From contig NZ_CP048882.1 in the NCBI RefSeq assembly GCF_015910445.1, positions 1,488,001 to 1,552,000 on the forward strand: 64,000 nucleotides of DNA, written 5' to 3'. The position numbers and the translations under genes were made by a program. Of the stretch, positions 46,410 to 55,369 are shown piece after piece; position 1 is the first letter of the stretch; each line of letters starts with the position of its first letter. The notes under the pieces are model-generated. The model was given only the letters and a program-made list of their open reading frames with translations, had not been told where the DNA came from and did not search any database. This DNA comes from Streptomyces bathyalis. Lineage in GTDB: Bacteria > Actinomycetota > Actinomycetes > Streptomycetales > Streptomycetaceae.

Positions 46410-47828
46410 TCAGCCCTTTACGGGCGTCTTCTCAGCGGGCCGTGGAACAGTCATCGCCTCGTCCGCCGGCCCGACGTCGATGTCGTCGAGGTCCTTGCCC
46501 TTGGTCTCCGGGGCGCCGAAGGCCATCCAGACCACGGCGAGGAGCACGACCGCGCCCAGCACCGCGAAGGTCAGCGGCAGTCCGAGCAGCGGCCACATCA
46601 GCGACCCGAAGAGCATCGGGGCGAACCCGGTACTGATCCGGCTCACGGACGAGGCCCAGCCGAAGCCGCTGGCGCGCAGCGTCGTCGGATACAGCTCGGC
46701 GGCGTAGGCGTAGAGCACCGGGATGGTCAGCTGGATCAGGAAGCCGAAGGCGGCGATCGCCACCATCGCCGCGGTCTCCACCTTCAGCACGATCGCGAAG
46801 GCGACAAGCGCTGCGGTCGAGACGGGTGCGGCGACCCCGATGAGCCACTTGCGGCCGACGATGTCGACGAGCCACGTCGAGACGAGGACGCCGAGGATGC
46901 CGACGCCGCTCATCAACGTGGGCCCCATGAAGGACGCGGTGTCGTTGTAGCCCTCGTCCTTGAGGATCGACGGCATCCAGGTCAGGGCCGCGTAGTACAC
47001 AAGCATGATCGTGATGAACAGCAGCCACGAGACCGAGGTGATGCGGGGGTTGTACTTCCACAGCCGCCGGAACTGCTCGACACCGGCGCGCACACCGCCG
47101 GGCCGGTCGGAGCCGTCACCGGCCGCGGGCGCGGGGATCTCGTACTGCTCGGGAAGGGCTCCGGTGCGCGCGGAGAGGCTGTCGATGACCGCACGTGCCT
47201 CGGCCTCCCTGCCGACCCGCGTGAGGTAGATCGGCGACTCGGGCACGCCGCGGCGCACCCAGAACAGCAGCAGCGCGGGCAGGACCATGGTCGCGAGCAT
47301 CCAGCGCCAGTTGCCCGGCAGCGGCACCATCATGGTCGCCACCAGGCCGCACAGCGTGACGCCGACAGGCCACCACAGGTCGAGCGCGGTCAGGATCCGG
47401 CCGCGGTACTTCCTCGGTGAGAACTCGCTGACCAGGGCGTAGTCGACGGGAATGCACCCGCCCAGGCCCACGCCGGCGAGGAAGCGCAGCACGAGGAAGA
47501 CCGAGTAGTCGGGCGAGAGGGCGCCGAGCACGGAGAACACCGCGAAGATCAGCAGCGTCGCGCTGAACGCCCTGCGGCGTCCGATGCGGTCGGCGATGGC
47601 ACCCCAGACGACGGCTCCGACGGCCATGCCGACCAGGTTGGCCGTCGCGACGAGACCGCTCTCGCCGACGGTGAGGCCGAAGTCCTTGGACAGCAGCGGC
47701 ATGAGGAAGCCGTTGAGCGCGATGTCCCACGCGTCGAACAGGTAGCCGAGGCCACCGATGATGAAAATCCTGCCCTGGACACCCCATTTCCATGGGAGTT
47801 CCTGGACTATCTGATCGCCTGTCTTCAC
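46410..47828 (-). CDS. nicT: MFS nicotinate transporter
   Basis: A 472-aa major facilitator protein with 12 hydrophobic segments and the loop motif ADRIGRRRAF. The N-terminus GDQIVQELPWKWGVQGRIF and the general form resemble NiaP-type and sugar-porter-like carriers. The context suggests nicotinate uptake. The GTG at 47,828 has GGAG 6 nt upstream; a GTG 12 nt earlier is possible. Confidence 0.85.
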   Translation of the reverse strand: MKTGDQIVQELPWKWGVQGRIFIIGGLGYLFDAWDIALNGFLMPLLSKDFGLTVGESGLVATANLVGMAVGAVVWGAIADRIGRRRAFSATLLIFAVFSVLGALSPDYSVFLVLRFLAGVGLGGCIPVDYALVSEFSPRKYRGRILTALDLWWPVGVTLCGLVATMMVPLPGNWRWMLATMVLPALLLFWVRRGVPESPIYLTRVGREAEARAVIDSLSARTGALPEQYEIPAPAAGDGSDRPGGVRAGVEQFRRLWKYNPRITSVSWLLFITIMLVYYAALTWMPSILKDEGYNDTASFMGPTLMSGVGILGVLVSTWLVDIVGRKWLIGVAAPVSTAALVAFAIVLKVETAAMVAIAAFGFLIQLTIPVLYAYAAELYPTTLRASGFGWASSVSRISTGFAPMLFGSLMWPLLGLPLTFAVLGAVVLLAVVWMAFGAPETKGKDLDDIDVGPADEAMTVPRPAEKTPVKG

Positions 47829-47937
47829 GGTTCGCTCCACGGTTCGGTGATGGGCTCATGCGCGTCGCCGGAAGACGACGCCGATGCCGGTTCGCTCGCC
47901 GGTCAGCGGGAACGTCGCATCGACGCGCCCGCGCGGC

Positions 47938-49233
47938 TCACCGGGAGAATTGGTAGGAGAAGGCCCCCAGGTCGGGGTCGTTGAGCGGCGTGCCGCTCCA
48001 CAGCCAGTCGTAGGAGACGTCGGACTCCCCGTCGAAGTGCTTCAGCTTCTCGTCGCGCTGCCGCTGCTCGGGGCCGTCCGGGTAGTGGTAGAAGGTCTTG
48101 TTCCGCAGTGAGGCCTGCTGCACCATGCCGGCGTGCTTGGCCCGCCGGTCCACGTAGCGGCGCAGCGCTCCCCGGATGCCGTCGGCGCTGACGGCGCCCA
48201 GTTCCTCCGCGAGTACGGCGGCGTCCTCCATCGCCTGTGAGGCGCCTTGTGCCTGGTAGGGAAGCATGGCATGGCAGGCGTCGCCGAGGAGCGCGACGTG
48301 ATCGTCCATCCATACGGGGTCGGGACGCCGGTAGTGCAGCGCGAAGCAGGACACGTCCTCCTTCGCCTTGGAGAGCATGGCCGGGACCCTGTCGTCCCAG
48401 CCGGGGAAGGCGTCGGCCAGCTCCTGCGCGCTGGAGGGCACCACCCATTTCTCGGCGACCTCGTCGGTGCAGGGGACACAGGCGACGACGTTCAGATACT
48501 CGCCGCCGCGGATCATGTAGTGCACGAGGTGGCGGTCGGGGCCGTACCAGATGGTGCTCTGGAAGCGGTCCACCAGCCATCTCGTGGCCGGGTCCGCGGC
48601 GATCAGGTCACCCGGGATGAGGGCCCGGTACGCCATCTCGCCGGAGAAGTGCAGGGTGTCGTCGGCACCCATCTCGTCGCGCACCCGTGAGCGGATGCCG
48701 TCCGCCCCGATCAGGGCGTCGGCCTCGTACCGGCAGCCGTCGCCGGTGAGGGCCGCGGGACGCCGCCGGTCCGTGCGGTCCAGTCCCGTGACCTTCTTGT
48801 CGGTGTGAAGAGTGACCACGGGGCCGGGGCCCTCCGGATCCGTGCAGGCCTCCAGGATCACCCGGTGCAGATCGGCGCGGTGGTAGTGCCAGTACGGGGC
48901 GTTGTACTTGCTCTTGCAGTACTGGCCCAGCCTGGTCAGGGCGACGACGCTGCCGTCCTTCCACCTGCGCCGCACCTGGTCCTGCGGCTCGGTGTGGATG
49001 GCCTCCAGCTGCCGGCGCAGTCCGAGTCCGAGCAGCACGCGGCTGGCGTTGGGCGCCGTCTGGATCCCGGCCCCCACCTCTCCCAGCTCGGGGGCCTGCT
49101 CCAGGACGGTGACCCGGATGCCCCGTTGACGCAGGGCGAGCGCGGCGGTCAGACCGCCCAATCCACCGCCGACGACGGTGACTTCGAAAGACTGGCTGGG
49201 CGCCAAGGCTCCTCCAGGACGAGGGGTGGACAT
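47938..49233 (-). CDS. nicC: 6-Hydroxynicotinate 3-monooxygenase
   Basis: A 431-aa group A flavin monooxygenase: GGGLGGLTAALALRQRG dinucleotide motif, ALIGADGIRSRVR (DG motif) and VALLGDACHAMLPYQAQGASQAMEDA (GD motif). It decarboxylates and hydroxylates 6-hydroxynicotinate to 2,5-dihydroxypyridine with NADH and O2. A TTG at 49,206 with GGAGGA a few bases before it is an attractive alternative start that would drop nine residues. It lies between nicX and the transporter. Confidence 0.9.
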   Translation of the reverse strand: MSTPRPGGALAPSQSFEVTVVGGGLGGLTAALALRQRGIRVTVLEQAPELGEVGAGIQTAPNASRVLLGLGLRRQLEAIHTEPQDQVRRRWKDGSVVALTRLGQYCKSKYNAPYWHYHRADLHRVILEACTDPEGPGPVVTLHTDKKVTGLDRTDRRRPAALTGDGCRYEADALIGADGIRSRVRDEMGADDTLHFSGEMAYRALIPGDLIAADPATRWLVDRFQSTIWYGPDRHLVHYMIRGGEYLNVVACVPCTDEVAEKWVVPSSAQELADAFPGWDDRVPAMLSKAKEDVSCFALHYRRPDPVWMDDHVALLGDACHAMLPYQAQGASQAMEDAAVLAEELGAVSADGIRGALRRYVDRRAKHAGMVQQASLRNKTFYHYPDGPEQRQRDEKLKHFDGESDVSYDWLWSGTPLNDPDLGAFSYQFSR

Positions 49234-49267
49234 GAAGATCTGCGGCCATGCCGGCGGTGCGGCAGGG

Positions 49268-50299
49268 TCAGCTCTCGATGAGCCGGCCGTCCACGACGAC
49301 GTCGGTGCCGTCGACGGAGACGGTGCAGCCGCGCATCGCGATGTCCACGTGGGCGTAGGACTCTCGGCCGAGAACGGGGTGCGGCCCGGTGGACCAGAGG
49401 AAGTTCCCGGCGAAGGCGCGGGCGTCCATGCCCATCAGGTCGCCCTTGCCGTAGAGGGCGGTGGCGAACCAGTCGGCGGTCTTCATCAGCCCCCAGCCCA
49501 TGTGGGAGAGGCTTCGTCCCCACTGGTCGTCGGCGTCCTCGAAGAAGGTCTCCAGGAGCTTCGCCTCGGCGCCGCCGGAGATCTTCTCGATGTGTCCGTC
49601 GGCGACGTGCAGCGTGACGGGGTCGCGGACGTACTCCTTGAACGGCAGCAGGATGTCGCCCTCGGCCAGCACCAGTTGGCCGTCGGAGAACTCGGGCCAG
49701 CACATCACCATCGTGCTCGGCCAGTGGTCCCAGCGGCCCGGGTCGTCGGCGAAGCCCACCTGGAACTCCGGGTGGGACCCCTTGAGCTGCACGGTCAGAT
49801 CCGTACCGGCGCCGGAGGTGACGCGCATGACCTCCGAGCGCGCGAGCAGGCCGGATCCGGCCAGGACTCGCTCCTTGTCGCTCGCCTGCGGCAGGTTCCG
49901 TATCAGGACGTCGGGGGCGTCGCAGACGAAGATGATGCGGGTGCCGGCCTTGAGGATCTCCTGCTGGACGGGGGCGTGGATGAAGCCCTCCTGCGTAAGG
50001 TCGACGACCAGGTCGGCCGACTTCAGCAGGTCCTGGGCGACCGTGTCGTTGAGCACGGAGGTCAGGCCGGGACCAGCACCGGTGTGCGTGCTGTCCATCG
50101 GAGCGGGGCTGCCACCGGGCACGGTCGCGCAGATGACGCGGGCTTCCAGGGACTTCGCGGCTCCGAAGGCGGCAGCGACGTAGTCCCCGCGGCTACCGGG
50201 CTCGGCGAGGACGACGACGTGCTCGTCCTTCTTCACCTTGCACAGCTCCAGTTCACGGGTGAACGCGTCGAGCAGATCGACGGACGACAGATCGAACAT
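49268..50299 (-). CDS. nicX: 2,5-Dihydroxypyridine 5,6-dioxygenase
   Basis: A 343-aa protein of the NicX/M29-like family. The metal triad is visible as His266 (SLSHMGWG), His317 and Asp319 (YAHVDIA), with nearly the same numbering as in Pseudomonas NicX. It opens the pyridine ring to N-formylmaleamate using Fe(II) and O2. GGAGGAA 7 nt before the ATG fixes the start. It is the first gene of the nic operon. Confidence 0.92.
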   Translation of the reverse strand: MFDLSSVDLLDAFTRELELCKVKKDEHVVVLAEPGSRGDYVAAAFGAAKSLEARVICATVPGGSPAPMDSTHTGAGPGLTSVLNDTVAQDLLKSADLVVDLTQEGFIHAPVQQEILKAGTRIIFVCDAPDVLIRNLPQASDKERVLAGSGLLARSEVMRVTSGAGTDLTVQLKGSHPEFQVGFADDPGRWDHWPSTMVMCWPEFSDGQLVLAEGDILLPFKEYVRDPVTLHVADGHIEKISGGAEAKLLETFFEDADDQWGRSLSHMGWGLMKTADWFATALYGKGDLMGMDARAFAGNFLWSTGPHPVLGRESYAHVDIAMRGCTVSVDGTDVVVDGRLIES

Positions 50300-50458
50300 G
50301 GATGTTCCTCCAGGAGGCTCGCTTCAGCTATGGGGCCTTCGTACGGCGCTCACCGCGTGGACCGACCGTCGATACCGTCGGGAGCGCAGGCCGAAATCGG
50401 CCCACCGCATAGGCTTTGACCAGCGGAAATGGGCAGGCGCTGGGCGTCTGGACAAAAC

Positions 50459-50473
50459 TAATCCGAACACGTA
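50459..50473 (-). promoter_or_regulatory. Shared nic element upstream of nicX
   Basis: TACGTGTTCGGATTA on the minus strand matches the nicE promoter element at 14 of 15 positions, in the same orientation relative to the gene, 160 bp before nicX. It is a candidate NicR operator or promoter part. Confidence 0.6.
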
Positions 50474-50966
50474 CTAACTTGGATTGGCAAGGGTTGGGCC
50501 ATGAGTTAACGCGGATTTTTCGTCGGCTCCTGATCGCCTTTGACCGATCTGAATCGGCTGAGTCCGGTCACGATCGCCCCGTGAACGCCCTTCGGGAACG
50601 CCGGAACGCGCAGGTGGAACCCCTGACGAACCTCCGCTCGTCGCCCTGCGGTCTTTTTGACCGACGACGAACGGGGAAACGTGACCGCCGACGAGGCCGA
50701 GCCGTACGGTTGCGCGAAGAAGGGCCGCCACTCCTCACACGGCCGACGCGGCCGGGCGACCCGGAGAAGGTGACGGTGGAGTCCACAGGACCGGAACGCT
50801 TCCGGATCGCCGGCACCAGACAGGCTGCCGCTGTCTGCTGACCTCTCGCCAAGTGCTCACTGCCGGACACCTGGTCACGAACCGGTACTCGGTGAAGGTC
50901 TCAGCGCTCATCGCCTTCGGCGCAGTCCTGATCAGCAACCGCGGGGCTCACCGACCGAAGGTCGTC
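50474..50966. other. Intergenic region, no gene seen
   Basis: About 490 bp without a supported gene. A perfect 7-bp inverted repeat (CAGACAG-N7-CTGTCTG) lies at 50,817-50,837 and may be a terminator for the LOG-family gene or an operator. Confidence 0.5.
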
Positions 50967-51539
50967 TCAGCCTCCGTGCGCGGGCTGCGGCGCGCGGCGC
51001 AACCGCTCCTCCAGGGCGTCCAGCAGACCGGGCAGTCCGGACGCCACCGCGAGGTCGTCCAGGGTGGCCGCGGGGAGCAAACCGGAGTCGGCGATGCCGC
51101 GCAGGGCGTCCAGCAGCGGCGTCCAGAAACCCCCGGCGTCCAGGAGGCCCACGGGCTTGGCGTGGAAGCCCAGTTGGCGCCATGACCACACCTCGAAGAT
51201 CTCCTCCAGGGTGCCGAGCCCGCCGGGCAGGGCGACGAAGGCGTCAGCGTGCTCGGCCATCAGCGCCTTGCGCTCATGCATCGAATCGCACATGAGCAGC
51301 TCCGTCACGCCCTCGTGAGCCCACTCCCGCTCGACCATGCTGCGCGGCATCACACCGATGACCTCGCCGCCCGCCTTGAGAACGCTGTCTGCCAGCACTC
51401 CCATCAGCCCTCTGCGACCACCGCCGTAGACGAGGCCGATCCCGCGACGGGCCAGCTCCCCGCCCACGTCGGCTGCCAGTTCGGCGTACGCCGGATCGCG
51501 CCCGTCGGATGAGGCGAGAAAGACTGCAAGGCGGCGCAC
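50967..51539 (-). CDS. LOG-family protein (TIGR00730)
   Basis: A 190-aa lysine-decarboxylase-like (LOG) protein with GLVYGGGRRGLMG and the signature PGGLGTLEEIFEVWSWRQLG. Such proteins hydrolyse cytokinin riboside 5'-monophosphates or related nucleotides; the physiological substrate in Streptomyces is unsettled. The GTG at 51,539 has GGAGG 5-6 nt upstream and gives the family length. Monocistronic. Confidence 0.88.
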   Translation of the reverse strand: MRRLAVFLASSDGRDPAYAELAADVGGELARRGIGLVYGGGRRGLMGVLADSVLKAGGEVIGVMPRSMVEREWAHEGVTELLMCDSMHERKALMAEHADAFVALPGGLGTLEEIFEVWSWRQLGFHAKPVGLLDAGGFWTPLLDALRGIADSGLLPAATLDDLAVASGLPGLLDALEERLRRAPQPAHGG

Positions 51540-51837
51540 GGAGACCTCCGGGACAGCTGTGACGGGTCCTTCGGTGTACCACAGGCGCACCGATGCTGAC
51601 CACGCGCTTCCCCGTGCGGGGCTGTCCACCCACCAACAGGACTGGCCGGAGACCGGGTCGGCCGGGCACAGCTAGCACGCCTCCGATGCCAACTCCCGAA
51701 CAACTCTTGGTAGTTGCTTGGGGCTACCACCTACTAGGGTGCCGTCCCGGTGCTTCCCGCGAGGTCGCCGGACGTCTCCTGTCGCACGTTCGCGAGTCGC
51801 ACCGGCCGATGCACCAAGCGAACTCGGAGGTCGTCCC

Positions 51838-52716
51838 TTGAGCACGGACCAGCAGTGGGACATCGTCACCGGCGTCGGACTGACCGCCCTGGCGGTGGCC
51901 GCCGGAAGGGCAGCGGAATCGGAGCGGCCCGACGCCCTGATCAACGACCCCTACGCCTCCCGGCTCGTGGCCGCGGCAAGGCCGTCGGCACCGGTGTCCT
52001 TCTCCGACGGAAAGCTCCTGGCGGACGGCACGGACGACGAACTGTGGTCCGGCACCTCCGACTACGTCGGTCTGCGCTCGCGGGTTTTCGACGACTATTT
52101 CCTGCGCGCCTCCGCGGACGGCATCAGGCAGGTGGTGATCCTCGCGTCCGGGCTCGACACCCGTGCCTACCGGCTGCCCTGGCCCTCCGGCACCGTCTGC
52201 TTCGAGCTGGACCAGCCGGCCGTGCTCGGCTTCAAGTCGGCCACTTTGGACGAGGAAGGCGCCGCCCCCGGCTGCGATCACCGGCCGGTGCCCGTCGATC
52301 TGCGGGACGACTGGGGCGCCGCGCTGGAAACCCGCGGCTTCGACCGGTCCCGCCCCACCGCCTGGCTGGCGGAGGGACTGCTGCCGTATCTGCCGCCCGA
52401 GGCCGAGGTCCGCCTGTTCGAGGAGGTCAGCCGCCTCTCGGCGGCGGACAGCCGCTTCGCCCTCGAACGGATCGACAACATGCACCACTTGCTCAACGAT
52501 CCACTCGTGCGTGAGCGTGCGGACTCGGTCGGCTTCGATCTGCTCGCCCTCCTCCCCGGCGGGGAGCGCGAGCCCGTCGAGAAGCAACTGACCCGTCTGG
52601 GCTGGCAATTCGAGGACCACCCCGTCGCCGAGAGCGCCGCCGCCTTCCAGCGCCCGCAGACCGGCCCGTCGATGTTCAGGGAACACGTCACGCACACCAT
52701 CGCCCGGCGCGCCTGA
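51838..52716 (+). CDS. SAM-dependent methyltransferase (TIGR00027/LCMT-like)
   Basis: A 292-aa class I methyltransferase of the large Streptomyces/Mycobacterium YktD-like family: INDPYASRLVAAA near the start, VVILASGLDTRAYRLPWP (SAM loop), CFELDQPAVLGFK and AEGLLPYLPPEAEVRLFEEV. The substrate is unknown. The TTG at 51,838 with GGAGG 7 nt upstream is the best start. Confidence 0.88.
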   Translation: MSTDQQWDIVTGVGLTALAVAAGRAAESERPDALINDPYASRLVAAARPSAPVSFSDGKLLADGTDDELWSGTSDYVGLRSRVFDDYFLRASADGIRQVVILASGLDTRAYRLPWPSGTVCFELDQPAVLGFKSATLDEEGAAPGCDHRPVPVDLRDDWGAALETRGFDRSRPTAWLAEGLLPYLPPEAEVRLFEEVSRLSAADSRFALERIDNMHHLLNDPLVRERADSVGFDLLALLPGGEREPVEKQLTRLGWQFEDHPVAESAAAFQRPQTGPSMFREHVTHTIARRA

Positions 52717-52801
52717 ACGGTCACGGGCCGCCCCGGCCGACCGGCCCCGGAACCCGGCCGGCCGGGAGCCCGTTCCGGGAGGCGCCGTTCCGCCCTCACA
52801 G

Positions 52802-52862
52802 CCTCAACGCGACATCGCTGACCGTGCGTTGAGCGGGACAGCCTCGCGCGCTCAACGCGTTG
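52802..52862 (+). promoter_or_regulatory. Inverted-repeat operator cluster before the TetR gene
   Basis: CAACGC (52,805) and GCGTTG (52,826) form one inverted repeat; CAACGCGTTG (52,853-52,862) is a perfect 10-bp palindrome. Three repeats of the same half-site just before the TetR start suggest autoregulation. Confidence 0.65.
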
Positions 52863-52904
52863 GCGCATCAACTGGCCGCCCGGGTCTGTGGTAGCACTGC
52901 GCCC

Positions 52905-53522
52905 ATGAAGGACCAGCCAGCCGAACGCGCCGGCTACCACCACGGCTCCCTCCCGGAAGCACTCGTCACGGCAGCGCTCGATCTCCTCGACGAACGGGGC
53001 ACGGAGAAGGTGACCGTGCGCGAAGTCGCACGCCGAGCCGGGGTGTCACCGGGTGCGCCTTTCCGCCACTTCGCCGACCGGCAGGCACTGCTGACTGCCG
53101 TGGCCGGACGCATACTGGCCGACTTCGAGGAGTGGCAGAGCGCCGCGGTCTCGGAGGAGAGGGGCCCGGCAATGCGCGCCTTCGGGCTCGGCTTCGTGCG
53201 CTATGCGATCCGCCATCCGCACCGCTTCGAGCTGATCAGGTCCAGCGTGTTCGGCAGCAGCCGGCCTTCCGAACTGCGCGAGCACCTCAGCGGCATCGAG
53301 CAGGCCGTGACCGGGATCATCGTCGCGGGACAGGAAGCAGGTGAGCTGCGCGCCGGCGACCCCGCCGTGGTCGGCCTGGCAGGCCAGGCACTGGTCTACG
53401 GCCTGTCCCAGATGATCGTCGACGGGTATCTGCCGCCCGCGAAGGCGGAGCGGCTCGCCGAGCAGGTCCTGGACACCTTCGGCCTGGGCGTCGTCAACTC
53501 CCCCGAGATCCCCCGGTCTTGA
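52905..53522 (+). CDS. TetR-family regulator
   Basis: A 205-aa TetR protein: N-terminal helix-turn-helix (ALDLLDERGTEKVTVREVARRAGVSPGAPFRHFADRQALL) and a C-terminal WHG-like ligand domain. The ATG at 52,905 leaves the palindromes upstream as 5' control sites. It is followed 57 bp later by an SRPBCC gene on the same strand, with another operator between them. Confidence 0.9.
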   Translation: MKDQPAERAGYHHGSLPEALVTAALDLLDERGTEKVTVREVARRAGVSPGAPFRHFADRQALLTAVAGRILADFEEWQSAAVSEERGPAMRAFGLGFVRYAIRHPHRFELIRSSVFGSSRPSELREHLSGIEQAVTGIIVAGQEAGELRAGDPAVVGLAGQALVYGLSQMIVDGYLPPAKAERLAEQVLDTFGLGVVNSPEIPRS

Positions 53523-53540
53523 CCCTCGTCATGCGGCGTT

Positions 53541-53561
53541 GATGTAATCAGCGCTTACATC
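53541..53561 (+). promoter_or_regulatory. GATGTAA-N7-TTACATC operator
   Basis: A perfect 7-bp inverted repeat with 7-bp spacer, 19 bp before the SRPBCC start, of typical TetR/GntR operator form. The half-site differs from that of the repeats before the TetR gene. Confidence 0.7.
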
Positions 53562-53579
53562 GACGGAGGGAGCATCCGG

Positions 53580-54068
53580 ATGCACATACCCCGATTCCCG
53601 GAGGCCGCGGCCACGGGCACGGTGACGATCCGGGCGACCCCCGCCGAGACGTACCGCATCATCAGCGACCCGCCCGTCATGGCCCGCTTCACGGAAGAGG
53701 CCCATCGCGCCCGCTGGCTGGGCGGCACCCAGGCCGCGGCTGTGGGGGCCTGCTTCCGCGGCTACAACCGCAACGGCCTCCACCGCTGGACGACCACCTG
53801 CCGCGTCACGGACGCCGACGTCGGCCGGCGCTTCGCCTACGAGGTGAAGGCACCCCTCGGAATCCCCGTCTCCCGCTGGCAGTACGACATCGCGCCCACC
53901 GCCGAGGGCTGCACCGTCACCGAGACCAACTGGCTGCGCGTACCGCTGTGGTTCATCCCCTTCGCGATCCTGGTCACCGGCGTCTTCGATCGCATGGGCG
54001 CCAACAACGCCCACATCACCACCACGCTGGAGCGCCTCAGGTCGCACCTGGAGACCGCTCCTGTCTAG
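53580..54068 (+). CDS. SRPBCC-family protein (polyketide cyclase/START-like)
   Basis: A 162-aa START-fold protein: N-terminal TVTIRATPAETYRIISDPPVMARFTEE, central GACFRGYNRNGLHRWTTTCRV, and a C-terminal long helix. A hydrophobic stretch (LWFIPFAILVTGVF) probably lines the pocket or peripherally binds membrane. It may bind or modify a small hydrophobic ligand. GGAGGGAG is about 8 nt before the ATG. Likely controlled by the neighbouring TetR protein. Confidence 0.8.
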   Translation: MHIPRFPEAAATGTVTIRATPAETYRIISDPPVMARFTEEAHRARWLGGTQAAAVGACFRGYNRNGLHRWTTTCRVTDADVGRRFAYEVKAPLGIPVSRWQYDIAPTAEGCTVTETNWLRVPLWFIPFAILVTGVFDRMGANNAHITTTLERLRSHLETAPV

Positions 54069-54272
54069 GCCGTGTTGCCAAGGGAAGCTGGCGAGCCGCG
54101 TGCACCCCGCACTTCGCCGTCGAGCAGCGCGATTCCCAGTACGGGCCACGCCTCCCGCCTGCCACGGTGCAGCCGTGTGGTGTCCATCTCGCTGCGTGAC
54201 TGTGGGCTCGTGTGCCTGTCTGTGATGTCAACGTGCACACTGACGGTTTCCCGTTCGACTGAGGACTGAGCC

Positions 54273-54572
54273 GTGCCCGACCGACCTGAGATTGTCTGCA
54301 TCTGCGGCTCTACCCGGTTCGTGGACGAGATGCGTGCGGCGAACCGTGATCTGACCTTCGCAGGTGTCATCGTCGTCGCGCCAGGCGAAGCAGACGAGTT
54401 GATCACCAACGAGCAGAAGACCGCGCTGGACGCGCTCCACCTGCGCAAGATCGACCTGGCTGACCGGGTTCTGGTCGTCAACCCCGGCGGGTACGTCGGC
54501 GAGTCCACGAGCAGGGAGATCGCATATGCCCACGCCACCGGCAAGCCGATCTCGTTCACCGATCCCGTCTGA
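54273..54572 (+). CDS. Nucleoside 2-deoxyribosyltransferase-like protein
   Basis: A 99-aa Rossmann-like protein: IVCICGSTRFVDEM, then LDALHLRKIDLADRVLVVNPGGYVGESTSREIAYAHATGKP. This is the NDT/DUF4406-like fold that handles nucleosides or nucleotides, common on phages and mobile elements. GTG start. Its family is fairly clear; its substrate is not. Confidence 0.72.
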   Translation: MPDRPEIVCICGSTRFVDEMRAANRDLTFAGVIVVAPGEADELITNEQKTALDALHLRKIDLADRVLVVNPGGYVGESTSREIAYAHATGKPISFTDPV

Positions 54573-54650
54573 CCAGGAGCTCGCCGAGGCACCGGCGCAG
54601 CAGGCGCGAGACGTGCATCTGGGAAAGGCCGAGCACGTCCCCCGGGCTCG
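54556..54650 (-). pseudogene. Remnant of a SigB/SigF-type sigma factor, region 4
   Basis: About 28 codons on the minus strand read DVLGLSQMHVSRLLRRCLGEL, the C-terminal helix-turn-helix of SigB/F/G-family sigma factors. The sequence upstream does not continue the gene, so only a 3' fragment survives. It overlaps the end of the 54,273 gene. Confidence 0.6.
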
Positions 54651-54718
54651 GGAGGCGGTGACCACCGGTTCCGTGATCCACGGGGCCGTGAACTCCGGGC
54701 GCCCGTGAACTCCGGCCG

Positions 54719-54738
54719 GGTTCTCCGACCGGAGAACC
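54719..54738 (-). terminator. Terminator hairpin after the Sua5/YciO gene
   Basis: GGTTCTCC and GGAGAACC, an 8-bp perfect stem with GACC loop, starting 11 bp past the stop. Confidence 0.6.
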
Positions 54739-54748
54739 GGCGGTCCGC

Positions 54749-55369
54749 CTACTCGAACCGTGCGACGTCGCCCGCACCCCTGCGCACGATCTCGGGGGCG
54801 CTGCCGGAGAAGTCGATGACGGTGGTCGGCTCGGTGCCGCAGTCGCCGGAGTCGACCACCGCGTCCACGACGTGGTCGAGCCGCTCCTTGATCTCCCAGC
54901 CCTGCGTCATCGGCTCCTCCTCGTCGGGCAGAAGCAGAGTGCTGGAGAGCACCGGCTCACCCACCGCGGCGAGCAGCGCCTGAGTGACCGCGTGGTCGGG
55001 GATCCGGACCCCGACCGTCTTCTTCTTCGGGTGCAGCAGCCGGCGCGGCACCTCCTTGGTCGCGGGGAGGATGAAGGTGTAACTGCCGGGCGTGGCCGCC
55101 TTGATCGCACGGAACACGTCGTTGTCGACGTGGACGAACTGACCGAGCTGCGCGAAGTTCTGGCACACGAGGGTGAAGTGGTGACGGTCGTCCAGGTTCC
55201 GGATCGACCTGATCCGGTCCATGCCGTCGCGGCTTCCAAGCTGGCATCCCAGTGCGAAGCAGGAGTCCGTCGGATACGCGACGAGTGCGTCGTTGCGGAG
55301 GCTGTCCGCCACGGCGCTGATGGTGCGGGGTTGCGGGTTGTCCGGGTGCACGTCGAAGTACTTCGCCAT
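54749..55369 (-). CDS. Sua5/YciO/YrdC-family protein
   Basis: A 206-aa single-domain YrdC-fold protein: LVAYPTDSCFALGCQLG (nucleotide/threonine site), KKKTVGVRIPDHAVTQALL and VLSSTLLLPDEEEP. It is closest in form to YciO, a paralogue of threonylcarbamoyl-AMP synthase. Without the rest of the genome I cannot say whether it serves tRNA t6A synthesis. Monocistronic. Confidence 0.88.
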   Translation of the reverse strand: MAKYFDVHPDNPQPRTISAVADSLRNDALVAYPTDSCFALGCQLGSRDGMDRIRSIRNLDDRHHFTLVCQNFAQLGQFVHVDNDVFRAIKAATPGSYTFILPATKEVPRRLLHPKKKTVGVRIPDHAVTQALLAAVGEPVLSSTLLLPDEEEPMTQGWEIKERLDHVVDAVVDSGDCGTEPTTVIDFSGSAPEIVRRGAGDVARFE

